From Hippasteria phrygiana (taxonomy: Eukaryota > Echinodermata > Asteroidea > Valvatida > Goniasteridae), in assembly GCA_037893225.1 (NCBI GenBank), contig JAZGUH010000726.1, positions 453,501 through 517,500 of the forward strand: a DNA stretch of 64,000 nt, read 5' to 3'. Shown piece after piece: positions 55,499 through 64,000 of the stretch. A program made the translations under genes and the position numbers. The notes under the pieces were generated by a model. The model was not told the origin of the DNA and made no database searches. It saw nothing but the letters and a program-made list of their open reading frames with translations. The stretch's first letter is position 1; each line of letters starts with the position of its first letter.

Positions 55499-55566
55499 GC
55501 CAGGTGGTTTCTTTTTTTAGCAAACGGAGACGCAGCTGGTCAAGGCAAGAACAGCACAAAAAGCAC
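55145..55566. repeat. inverted duplication of a 48-bp Penelope segment
   Basis: TTGACCAGCTGCGTCTCCGT (within about 55152-55204) is repeated in inverse orientation at about 55519-55566, just beyond the start of the Penelope-like frame. Confidence 0.75.
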
Positions 55567-55569
55567 TAT

Positions 55570-57145
55570 TCTTTCCAATCATGAGCCGTGCTGCACAATA
55601 AGGCCTGCCAACTTAAATTCCACAATTCACCACCTGCGATTAGCTGCAACTGTTCTTTAGCTTCGCATTTGCGTCACATTTAATTAGGGTTAGTTTTGGA
55701 TGTCTAAAGACTTCTCCAACAAAAAACAAGTCCTCCAAAACGGAAAAATAGGTTTTCCCCGGCCGAATTCGGCAAAACAGCAGTCAAATTCATTAACGTG
55801 CATTCGTGTCCGAGCGATTTTTCTCAGCTCGTTGCTCCCATGCTTCATTTTCAAACTTTGAGTCTTCACTTTCGTTTGCAAACATTGAATTGTGTACTTT
55901 CACGCATTCAATTTAGACATAGCTTCATTCAATTAGACAATGCACATACCCATCATTCAATTTCGCGCCGGGTTACTGGAAGGAGAATTCCCTACCAAAT
56001 GTTACTTTCGTTTTCGTCTGTGGGCTATCATTTTCGCACTTCGAGCCTTCAAATTGGAGAAGGAAAGTACAATGTATATGAGGGAAACTTTAAGATAAGA
56101 GGAATGCACGACAAATTAAGTTGCGTGTAGAACAGAAAAGACGAATATGATAGAGGTATGTTCCACGTATTGGCTTGTATATTTTGTTATATCACAAACG
56201 ACAAATTACAGATCAGAAATGCATTTAGTCCAATAATGATTGGAGGCGATACTCGCCCTGGACCTTCATCACGGATGCTGATACAACAATCCCTGTAATG
56301 CAGTTTACTGATTTGTAATTTGTACAACAAACACACACACAAACATAATTATGCAAACTCTGTGCATGTGTATTTTGTCTGTGTCAATTAAGATTCTTCT
56401 GAATTTTTTCGCAACGGTTTATTTTCTTCATTTATCGCATTTTGAAAGTAATTATATATTTGTCTCTTCATTTTTCCTTTGCTTTTTTCATCCTTTTTCA
56501 TGCACCCCTCCCCCTTTTTTCATTTATTACCGTACTCCGTTCTGTTATGCTTACTTTGTGCTGTTTTATTTGATTGTACTTGGGTGTTGTTCTTTCTTTT
56601 CATAATTATTCAAACAGATACAAAATACGAATGGTGATCTAGATCGTCAATCAATTTCGTGCTAAATTGAATGAACCTGACGTTAATTCGGATGCTAAGT
56701 TTACGAAGTTGGGCGGGAAAACCTATATTAATAACTCAACCAGTGAATAGATAAATCAAATAAACTCCATCACTGGTAATTTTGAATAAAATTTCAAAAT
56801 GGAATATATAGGATTTCAAACGCATTCACATGATTTTCAAGCACTGTATGAAACTCATTAAAATGAGACTTTCAACAATTGGTAAAGACGGAATGTTTTC
56901 AGGGTTTAGATGAGTTTAGATGGGTTTCGGCATACATCACGCTACAGCGTCGTTTACTGTGCAATAAGACAAGCATTAACTAGATGTTATGCGTCTCTTG
57001 TAAACAGACGCATGGCTTTTCCTGGACACGACTTTGCATATGGGTGTGCTTACTTTGACTAAGATCCGATGTTGTCTGATGACCAAAGTGCTGGTGAGAA
57101 AATCTATGCACAAAGTCTATAGGGTTTGGGGATAGAAGACCCAAG
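55570..57145. other. non-coding stretch
   Basis: No gene recognised. Contains a CT-rich tract (56440-56600) and ATTCAATT words. Confidence 0.4.
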
Positions 57146-57149
57146 AAAA

Positions 57150-57355
57150 AGAATCGAAACAAAAACAAAGGCTTTTCCGCAAAATTGAGGAAAAGCCAAA
57201 AACAAAATCCGAACAAAAACAAGAGCTTTTCCGCAACTTGCGGAAAAGCCAAAAATCAGATCAAAAACAAAGGCTTTCCTGCAACTTGCGGAAAAGCCAA
57301 AAATCAGAACAAAAACAAAGGCTTTTCCGCATTGCGGAAAAGCCAAAAATGAATT
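57150..57355. repeat. hairpin minisatellite, four units
   Basis: Units of about 50-60 bp, each holding AACAAAAACAAAGGCTTTTC, CGCAACTTGCGG and AAAAGCCAAAAATC, so each unit can form a stem of GGCTTTTCCGCA with TGCGGAAAAGCC. Two further units lie at 19180-19270. Confidence 0.85.
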
Positions 57356-57408
57356 GAAAACTTGTCTGCAGAATTTGTGGGAAATGTAAAGTGCCATTTA
57401 TAAAGCTT

Positions 57409-57600
57409 ACACCCGGTTCAGACAGGCGTTCCAGATTCGCGCCGAACCAAATGTGAAACTTAGATGTTAATTAAGTGCATCAAAAGTCCGACGTCTGAAA
57501 CAATTAGGAGCGGCTTGACGCGCTAGACGGCGAAAGATCGACTGCTTGAGTCGTAGGAACGACTCAAGAGCGACTTGGTTTCAGACGTCGCTCTTTTCAC
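57409..57600. mobile_element. repeat with CCCGGTTCAGACAGGCG end
   Basis: ACCCGGTTCAGACAGGCGTT at the left, and GTTTCAGACGTCGCTC at the right in opposite sense. A related element in inverse orientation lies at 62495-62593. Probably a small non-autonomous DNA element. Confidence 0.5.
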
Positions 57601-57773
57601 GAGCCGAACTCAATGCAAATGTATGTTAATCATGTGTTAATGTTGGTAATCAGGAAATTTGACCTTGAAATATCCCACAATGCATCGGTACCTTTTTAAA
57701 GATGGATTCCGCGGCAAGCGATATTTTAAATGATTTAAACAAATACTTGACAAAAATTGTCGGACATAGCCTA

Positions 57774-57783
<10 letters not shown>

Positions 57784-57870
<87 letters not shown>
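57784..57870. repeat. (CTG)29 microsatellite
   Basis: 29 uninterrupted CTG triplets, preceded by ACTACTACTA. All frames through it stay open as homopolymers (Ala, Ser, Cys and so on), which is a by-product of the repeat. Confidence 0.97.
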
Positions 57871-57872
<2 letters not shown>

Positions 57873-57999
57873 ACTTCGTAGTACGTCGTCGAGGAATTCA
57901 GTTCCATGGCATGATTGATAACCTTTTTTTTTCTTATTGCATTTTTCAGTACTTTTATGCCAAAAACTAGACACAGCAGATGTTTAATATCGGCGGCGG

Positions 58000-58640
58000 T
58001 ATTTGTTTAAGGAGGTTGCCCTCCTCCTCCCCTCCTTTTCTCTCACCGCCCCCTCTGTTTTTTTCCTCTTCTTTTTATTTTTTAATTTTTTTTTTTTACT
58101 CAATCGACCGGGGGGGGGGGGGGGCGTGCCCCCGCGGCCACCCCCCGCCCCCTGGACCCGCGCCTGTACATACCGAGCTCTTGTCCACAGTGCGTTTAAA
58201 CTCAATGCAGGGAAAGTAAACGAACCACACTCGCACTTGCTGGGCTGCGTGGTGCTGGCCTGTCAAGGTGTCATGGTTCGCATTACACGTGGGGACAGAA
58301 AAGAGGGTATAACAAAGGGAACAATACTGTCCTCACATTTATTTCTTTGTTCCGGAAAAAGTGAGGACAGGCAAACTAGTGCTTAGTCTATGGGGATGGG
58401 TTATATTAAAGGGAACAATGGAAAGTCATCACGTGTATAGCGAAACAAAAATACATATAAGCAAGTTACGGACTCTGCGCAAGTTAGTACGCCTACCCTT
58501 AAAAAGTTGGGGGGGGGGGGGGGGGTGATTACATTGGTCACCCCCCCCCCCCCCCCAGGTCAAAAAGTGGGGGGGGGGGATATATCCCCCCCATCCCCTC
58601 CGGGATCTCCGCCCATGACTACTACTACTACTAGGCCGAG
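58000..58640. repeat. low-complexity G/C and C/T runs
   Basis: CT-rich tract 58010-58100, G or C runs near 58111-58124, 58510-58526, 58543-58557 and 58571-58579, with GATCTCCGCCCATGACTACT at 58602. These look like G-rich short repeats whose lengths are unreliable. Confidence 0.6.
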
Positions 58641-58649
58641 CCACTGTCG

Positions 58650-59900
58650 GATCATGAAATAACGTAAGCGTCCGGAAATTGGGCACAAACTAAACTGACT
58701 ATGTATAATTTATAAACTATAATAAAAATTGTTTATCAAACATGGATGAAGGAACAAAGGAAAGATTTTACTTAAATACCCCCCACCAAAATCGGTAAGG
58801 AAGAACAAATCTTGGGAAATAACTACCCATTTGTGTTCATAATTGTAATTTGTATAAACACTTGGCACAACCTTTCATTTTGAGAATGTTCGTGGGACAG
58901 GAAAGATTTTACTTTAATACCCCACACCAAAATAGGTCAAGAGCAGCAACATCTTTGAAAATAACAAACCCTCCTTGAGTACAACTATCTAAATATGTGG
59001 CACAACCACTGATACTGGTGGCTGTTGATTATTATTTATTTATGGTATAGCATTGTACATGTACCTCACGAGCCTGAAGAATCATGTAAAGAGTAGATGA
59101 AGCAATGTTAGAGGTGGGAGGAAAAGCCCAGAATAGTATTCCGGGGAAACCTATGGACTCAGGCAGGGACTGAAAACCCAATCCACAATCAACATTGATA
59201 ACCAGCGCTGCAACCTCAGTAGGCTGGTTTCAAACAGTCGAATGGACAAGGTCCAGTCTAAGTTAGTCTAACTATCATAAACATAGTTCCTGTGCAAACT
59301 TGCTCGATGTTCAAGTTCTGATCCAGAAGTTGAAATGGGCCTTCCTTGAAAAACTTGTCCCTCTGCACTGCTGGGCTGATTTATCTGTAGTCCTTATGTT
59401 TCCTTTATAGGAAGGTTGTTAAATTTGTCACTTCCATGTAAGTGACAACACAACAATGGAGCTGGGATGCCAGTTTTCAGGAAAAAAGCCTGACCCCGGA
59501 CCTAGGATGTGTGGAAATTTGTATTGAAATTGATGGATTCAGCAGTGTTAGGGTTAAGGCTTTTCAGTGTAACATGGGTACATTTTAGGCCTTAAAGAGC
59601 AACTAAACTTGTTTTTTTGGGGTGACTTTTCCGACAGTTTAAATACTCTTTTAACTGATGGAGATTAGTTTGCAGACGAGAGGGATTGTTTCTATTTAAA
59701 AAAGGGTTGCTATTCTGAACCATTGATCTTGTTTCGCGAAAGCTCATTATGTATGTAAATGTATGTACGTGACCCCGTGACGTACACGTGTAGAGTCGGT
59801 TGATGCTACAGCTAAACACTATGCATGTACGTACCTGGAGTTGATGCTGCTGGAAGAGTTTTGGTCGACATAACTCCTCCGTTTTCCCGTCTATTTTGTC
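58650..59900. other. non-coding stretch
   Basis: Two related sentences (AGGAAAGATTTTACTT(A/T)AATACCCC...ACCAAAAT) near 58760 and 58900 suggest an old duplication. No gene recognised. Confidence 0.4.
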
Positions 59901-59947
59901 CAATTTTGGTATTATTTCAGTATGAGCATGGTTTTGAGATAATCATT

Positions 59948-60367
59948 ATGCCTCGATCGTGTGTAGTTTGGGGTTGCACGAGGAACAGCGACAAAAACCC
60001 TAACCTAACCTTCCTGCGAGTCCCAGTGCTGAATGGAGTTCAAAGGAGACAGTGGGTCCGCTTTGTAGACAATACGATATCTGATTTTAGGCTGTCGAAA
60101 TGGTCGAAAATATGTGCAGAACATTTCGCCAAAGACTGTATTGATGATAGTGTTGGTATGAAAACTCAGCTGGGTTTGAAGGCACAATTCCGTTTGAAGG
60201 CTGGAGCCATTCCAACTCTAAAGGCACCGAGCATTCCAATCCTGTCCCGGACTCACGCGCCCCAGACCACGACAACGTTCCCTGCGGTTGCCGGCTCGAG
60301 CATACAGGGCCACACAAGTGGGGCTACCTATTCAACGGAAACGTTACGGTCGGCAATCGTATTCTAG
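59948..60367 (+). CDS. THAP-domain zinc-finger protein, short
   Basis: ATG at 59948 opens MPRSCVVWGCTRNSDKNPNL, the typical start of a THAP domain. The C2CH ligands are C-x4-C at residues 5 and 10 and Cys/His in SKICAEHFAKDC, with the conserved Trp and Phe positions (RRQWVRF) and the closing AVPTF-like box AGAIPTL. THAP domains bind DNA and occur in transcription regulators and in P-type transposases. The frame ends after 139 residues in a Ser/Thr-rich tail, short for a complete regulator. It may be a first exon, or be truncated where the Harbinger fragment begins at 60381. Confidence 0.75.
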   Translation: MPRSCVVWGCTRNSDKNPNLTFLRVPVLNGVQRRQWVRFVDNTISDFRLSKWSKICAEHFAKDCIDDSVGMKTQLGLKAQFRLKAGAIPTLKAPSIPILSRTHAPQTTTTFPAVAGSSIQGHTSGATYSTETLRSAIVF

Positions 60368-60380
60368 CACGATTGGATTC

Positions 60381-60608
60381 TCACCTGAATGTCTGCTTAA
60401 ACCTGGCGTCGCTGTAGTTGCTCCACACATAATTCCACCACCCGAAGTGGCGACCCAGGCGGCGACAACTTCGAGGGACGGTTGCCGCAGTACCGGACGA
60501 CAGTAGTACGAGAAGGGACACGAAGCACAAATTTATAGAATGCCTTCTCCTCGCAACAACGTACTGAAGAAGTTTCAGCCTCCTCCTCCTTTTCTTTCTT
60601 TTATCCAT
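60381..60608 (-). pseudogene. PIF/Harbinger (HARBI1-like) nuclease, N-terminal fragment
   Basis: Minus-strand frame from MDKRKKRRRRLKLLQYVVAR through RRSC-type sequence to HFGWWNYVWSNYSDARFKQT and FR. The GWW..VW..YSD.RFK.TFR phrase is characteristic of the N-terminus of Harbinger nucleases. The frame stops exactly after TFR, where the family continues with the R-x-(S/T)-F segment, so the DDE catalytic domain is absent. It lies convergent with, and directly next to, the THAP gene. Confidence 0.5.
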
Positions 60609-60659
60609 TATATTGGCTTGGCTAGTCTCGAAATGTTTCGCATCCGTCATTCATGTCTA

Positions 60660-61390
60660 TTAAAATACTAGGCTACTGTAATGTAACCTTTGCTTTTTAA
60701 TGTTCTTTCGCGGGGAAAATCATAAAAAGCACTGAACGTTTAAGTTTGCATTGCATAATCCGATGGAAATCCAATTAGAAATTGATGAAAATATTGAATT
60801 TGTACCTGAAGTATGCGAAGTCAAGTGTGATGATTTTGCATCCAAATCAAAGTTCAAATAGGACAGCAAATGCAATGCTGAAAAAAAGAAAAACATTTCA
60901 ATTCCACTGAATTGGGCCTTATTCAATTACTAAAAAGACTGGCGGCAATAATAATCTATTAAAAGGAGGAGATTTGAATGTAATTAAAAACTGCAATGTA
61001 TATTAATTAATGTACATGTACCCCCGAAATCAAAATATTAATCACAATTTCCTATAAGAACATTGGTCTGCAAATGAACAGCAGCCTCGTACATGCTTCT
61101 GAATGTCCGTATGTTTACTTGTTCGCTAAGATTGATAAGTAAGATACTCAAAATATTAAAACTACAATCTGTGTCTTATGTGAATTTAGGGATAAAAGGC
61201 CTACAGCAATTAAATCATGGCTGCACTTATTTCAGTGGGAACACTAGATATGAGCATCCAAAAACAGCATTGTATGGACAGTTTGTCATTAAAGGTAATA
61301 CAACATTTGCGACCACCACCCCCCCCCCCCCACTCCACACAGACAAGAAAGAAAAAAACTACCTCATTATTATGAATGACCGTACTTGAC
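60660..61390. other. non-coding stretch
   Basis: AT-rich; a C-run near 61317-61331. No gene recognised. Confidence 0.4.
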
Positions 61391-61805
61391 AGTCAAGAAA
61401 TTACACATCTTACGATTGACGCAAAATTGCAACTAATAATTATAATAAATGGGGAAGGTACCAAAATAATCATGAATAAATAATGTTCCTAACCAACCGT
61501 TTCCTTAAATTACCAATTTGAGTGAAAATGGGAAAAAAACAACTAAAATGCACACTATTTTGTTTACATGTACTTGTCTAGGTAGACCTGTATTTTTGCA
61601 GTCTCCTGAACTCTGATCGACCCTTCCAATTTGTCAGATCCGTAATACATTGACATTGTAAAATGTCATTTTTTTCACAATTTTGTTCATGGCTTGTAAC
61701 GGAGATGGGCAGCTATAGGGAGTTAGCTCGATTTGACACATTGTATAGATTTTCATTGCTGGTCAATCAGCGCTAGCGACGCGTATTATAGTTGCTTTGT
61801 GTACA
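61391..61805 (+). repeat. diverged copy of the insert at 21378-21850
   Basis: Shared words include TGACGCAAAATTGC, TACCAAAATAATC, AGTGAAAATGG, GGTACCAAAATAATC-type sequence, GGGCAGCTATAGGGAGTTAG against CGGCAGCTATGGAGTAAGCT, and CAATCAGCG followed by GCGTATTA. Same order and orientation as in the Polinton insert. Confidence 0.7.
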
Positions 61806-62490
61806 CTGTATAACTTATGTTTCTAAATCTTTACTCTTTATTTTAAATTTTTTAATGTGTTTTGTTATGTCTGGTATGCCTTACACAAGCTGTCGCTTTT
61901 TAGGTTTTGCCTCTTCAAGATCTTATTGACTTGATTTTCTTATTTGTATTCTTTTATATCTGTTGTGAATTACCATGAAGAGGAAATAAATGTTGCTTGT
62001 TGCTTACATTAAAAACATAAAACTTTTATATACATTTGTACATGTACATGTAGCCAAAACTATTCAAGATCTTGCCTAATCTGGGGACAAAATTACGCGA
62101 AGCCCGAGCCCAAGTTTGAGAAATGCCCTGCATCCAAACAGTACTCATTTGTTCAAGTTTGTGCAATTATCACAACAATCCTTCAATTTGAATACAATTG
62201 TCGCACATTCCTTGAGAGTTGGGGATTTATGAACCACCCCTCAAAATAAATCTCTTTTCAAAGAGCAATATTTTAGTTCTCATTCAATTAGTTAGTTGGG
62301 GTGCTGTTTCTCAATGAACCTCAGGATTCCACAACACTTCAAAGAAGAATAGCCTTTCATTACATTGCCTTGTGAGGGCGCTATACACTAAAACTTGGCC
62401 AAAAGTGTCTGGTAAAGAACTGGACATGTCATGTACATGAGTGTGGTATCCAGAGCACAGTCACAAAATATGCCTTGGTATTGAAAGGGT
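61806..62490. other. non-coding stretch
   Basis: No gene recognised. Confidence 0.4.
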
Positions 62491-62494
62491 TAAG

Positions 62495-62593
62495 TTCGCC
62501 TGTCTGAAACCAAAAACTATTTGGGTCGACTCGAGTCGCTCCTAATCAATTTGGTTCGGCGCGACTCTGGAACGCCTGTCTGAACCGGGTGTT
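62495..62593. mobile_element. repeat with CGCCTGTCTGAACCGGG end
   Basis: Inverse orientation of the element at 57409-57600. It begins GCCTGTCTGAAACCAAA and ends GGAACGCCTGTCTGAACCGG. Confidence 0.5.
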
Positions 62594-62919
62594 ATTGATT
62601 TGTGGAGCTTGGGGCGGGATTTTAAAGAAAACATGATTTAGGATTGATATTGCATTATTCCTGCTTAAAACAATAAAGTATTATCTTGACAATGATATTT
62701 TGTGTCCAGAGACAATTATTTCCCAGATTAAATATGAGAAAACAATTTTTAAAAATGTTTGTCCAAGCTACTCCGCCCCCTGAGTGGGACCCTCATTAAC
62801 ATAAGTGTGTGACGTAGATCGAGGCACATTACCCATTCATCACGGGTATGCATTGTGTGTACATTGTACAGCGAAAATTCTTCGTCTAAAATCTAAGCAA
62901 AATATAGTGTTTTTCGGCC

Positions 62920-63265
62920 ATGCCGACAAAGTGTGTGGCTGCTGGGTGCAGCAAAACAACGACGGGTGGAATAAGCCTTCATTTATTTCTAACTGAAGCG
63001 AAATATCGGAGAATTTGGACAGCGAAAGTGAAGGTGAAAAGAGCAAAGAGGTCCGGCCCCAGCAGCTTTCCAGCGTTATGTAGCGACCAAGTTTGAGCCG
63101 TCGTGTTTCGATACTGGTATCTTCAAATCCTTTGGGATGACCATTAAAAATATGCTCAAGTCCACTGCCATCCCAACAAAGTTTCCAGATGTGAGTAAGA
63201 TAAAGGCGAAAGCAGTTAAACGGCCCATTCCCCGAAGAGCCTTCGCTAAAAGGGAGAAAATCAGG
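62920..63265 (+). pseudogene. THAP-domain exon with a frameshift at the His ligand
   Basis: ATG at 62920 in good context (GGCCATGCC) opens MPTKCVAAGCSKTTTGGISL, then YRRIWTAKVKVKR and ALCSDQ, a THAP C2CH domain. A one-base excess at about 63088 changes the expected CSDHF into CSDQV and a stop. The correct continuation is in the next frame (FEPSCFDTGIFKSFGM, then LKSTAIPTKF, an AVPTF-like box). That frame runs to a donor GTAAGT at 63266, so this is a first coding exon. Either a recent pseudogene or a sequencing error. Confidence 0.7.
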
Positions 63266-63269
63266 GTAA

Positions 63270-64000
63270 GTTCGGTGTTAGTTGTTGTTGCAACTTACGA
63301 AATTGCACGTGCAGACCTAGAGTGTGTATACGGGCCGGGTCCAGACTATCGAGTCGATCCATGAATTTCGGTGCCTCGGTCTACGTCACGAACATCGCCC
63401 TCAATTTGAGTCTCAACACATTTCAAAAAGGGGGGTCAATTTTTGAGCGGCAAATAATCACACTAAAACTTCGCTTGAACCAGTTTGGCTTTTAATTCAC
63501 ATTTAATACATATAAATGAATTTATTTATGAAATAGGATGTAATCAGGTCAATTTGAGAAGCATGGTTCCTTTAAACATTTTACTATGTACGTTTTTGCG
63601 GTCTACTTTTCAAATACGCATACTTTTTCTTTTGTAAAAGGGCTTTCATTTTCTTTAGTCGATATTGGAATTTCTGGGGGTGACACACCAATCCCAAAGT
63701 GGTGTGAATACAAACCCCAATCCCCAGGATATCTACGCCGGTGCGGGGGGGGGGGGGGGGGGTGTCATTTTCGAAACGCATCTGGGGAAGCTTTACGTTT
63801 GGTGGACTCGCGAAATGTTCATACTTTTTTTATGTAGATATCGAACAATATATATTTTGAGACGTAATAAGAGTGATTTGTCTACAGTATTTGAAAATGG
63901 CCTAATTGTCACAGCCAAATACGGGATAACTGTTGTGGTAACAAACTGCAATTTGTATTTACCACATTATCTTCTTGTGTCTCTGATGAATAGAAACAAC
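63270..64000. other. non-coding stretch
   Basis: Presumed intron or flank of the THAP gene. G-run near 63743-63761. No further exon recognised. Confidence 0.4.

Noticed and set aside
57650..57974. Poly-Ala and poly-Ser open frames
   Set aside because: Produced by the (CTG)29 tract; no supporting sequence around it.

Overview
This is animal genomic DNA with a split host gene and a very heavy load of mobile elements. It looks like an invertebrate deuterostome, probably an echinoderm or lancelet; I cannot choose between them. The basis is spliced exons with GT/AG borders, AT-rich intergenic DNA, an EGF plus fibrinogen-domain gene, THAP-domain genes, and a Ty3/gypsy element with integrase ahead of reverse transcriptase (the Gmr1 type, described from deuterostomes). 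There are no bacterial features.

The backbone of the window is one host gene on the minus strand. An EGF exon (46287-46391) is followed by three exons of a fibrinogen C-terminal domain (45446-45582, 31015-31276, 13877-14124). The exon phases join cleanly (1, 0, 1) and the last exon ends in a stop codon. The two long introns, about 14.2 and 16.9 kb, consist largely of transposons.

The last intron (14125-31014) contains a decayed Polinton/Maverick at 14404-30268, with ~0.4-kb terminal inverted repeats and a 6-bp target duplication GTCGGT. It keeps pieces of integrase plus chromodomain, a capsid-associated protein, a small basic core-like protein and a major-capsid-like protein. No DNA polymerase, ATPase or protease was seen. 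It has itself been invaded: a complete-length DIRS retrotransposon (22504-28366) splits the core-protein gene, a foldback MITE (20221-20498) splits integrase from chromodomain, and a 0.93-kb insert with a 10-bp duplication splits the capsid-associated gene.

The previous intron (31277-45445) is a diverged tandem repeat rich in GACGTCATCATGACGTCAT. It is interrupted by the Gmr1-like LTR element (33483-40005), a 5'-truncated LINE (41066-43030) and a piggyBac-type MITE with TTAA duplications (43392-43849). An unusual coding-like remnant with a repeated PLGTPSGRR motif lies at 44360-45060.

Left of the gene (1-13.8 kb) are an SGNH-hydrolase-like pseudogene, a Tx1/L1-like LINE tail, a minisatellite and several foldback elements. 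Right of it (47-64 kb) are a ~1-kb palindrome with nearly 500-bp arms, a Penelope-like pseudogene, a (CTG)29 tract, a hairpin minisatellite, two THAP genes and a PIF/Harbinger nuclease fragment. Nearly all element genes carry stops or frameshifts, so the mobile elements look inactive as sequenced; some single-base shifts at homopolymers could be sequencing errors.
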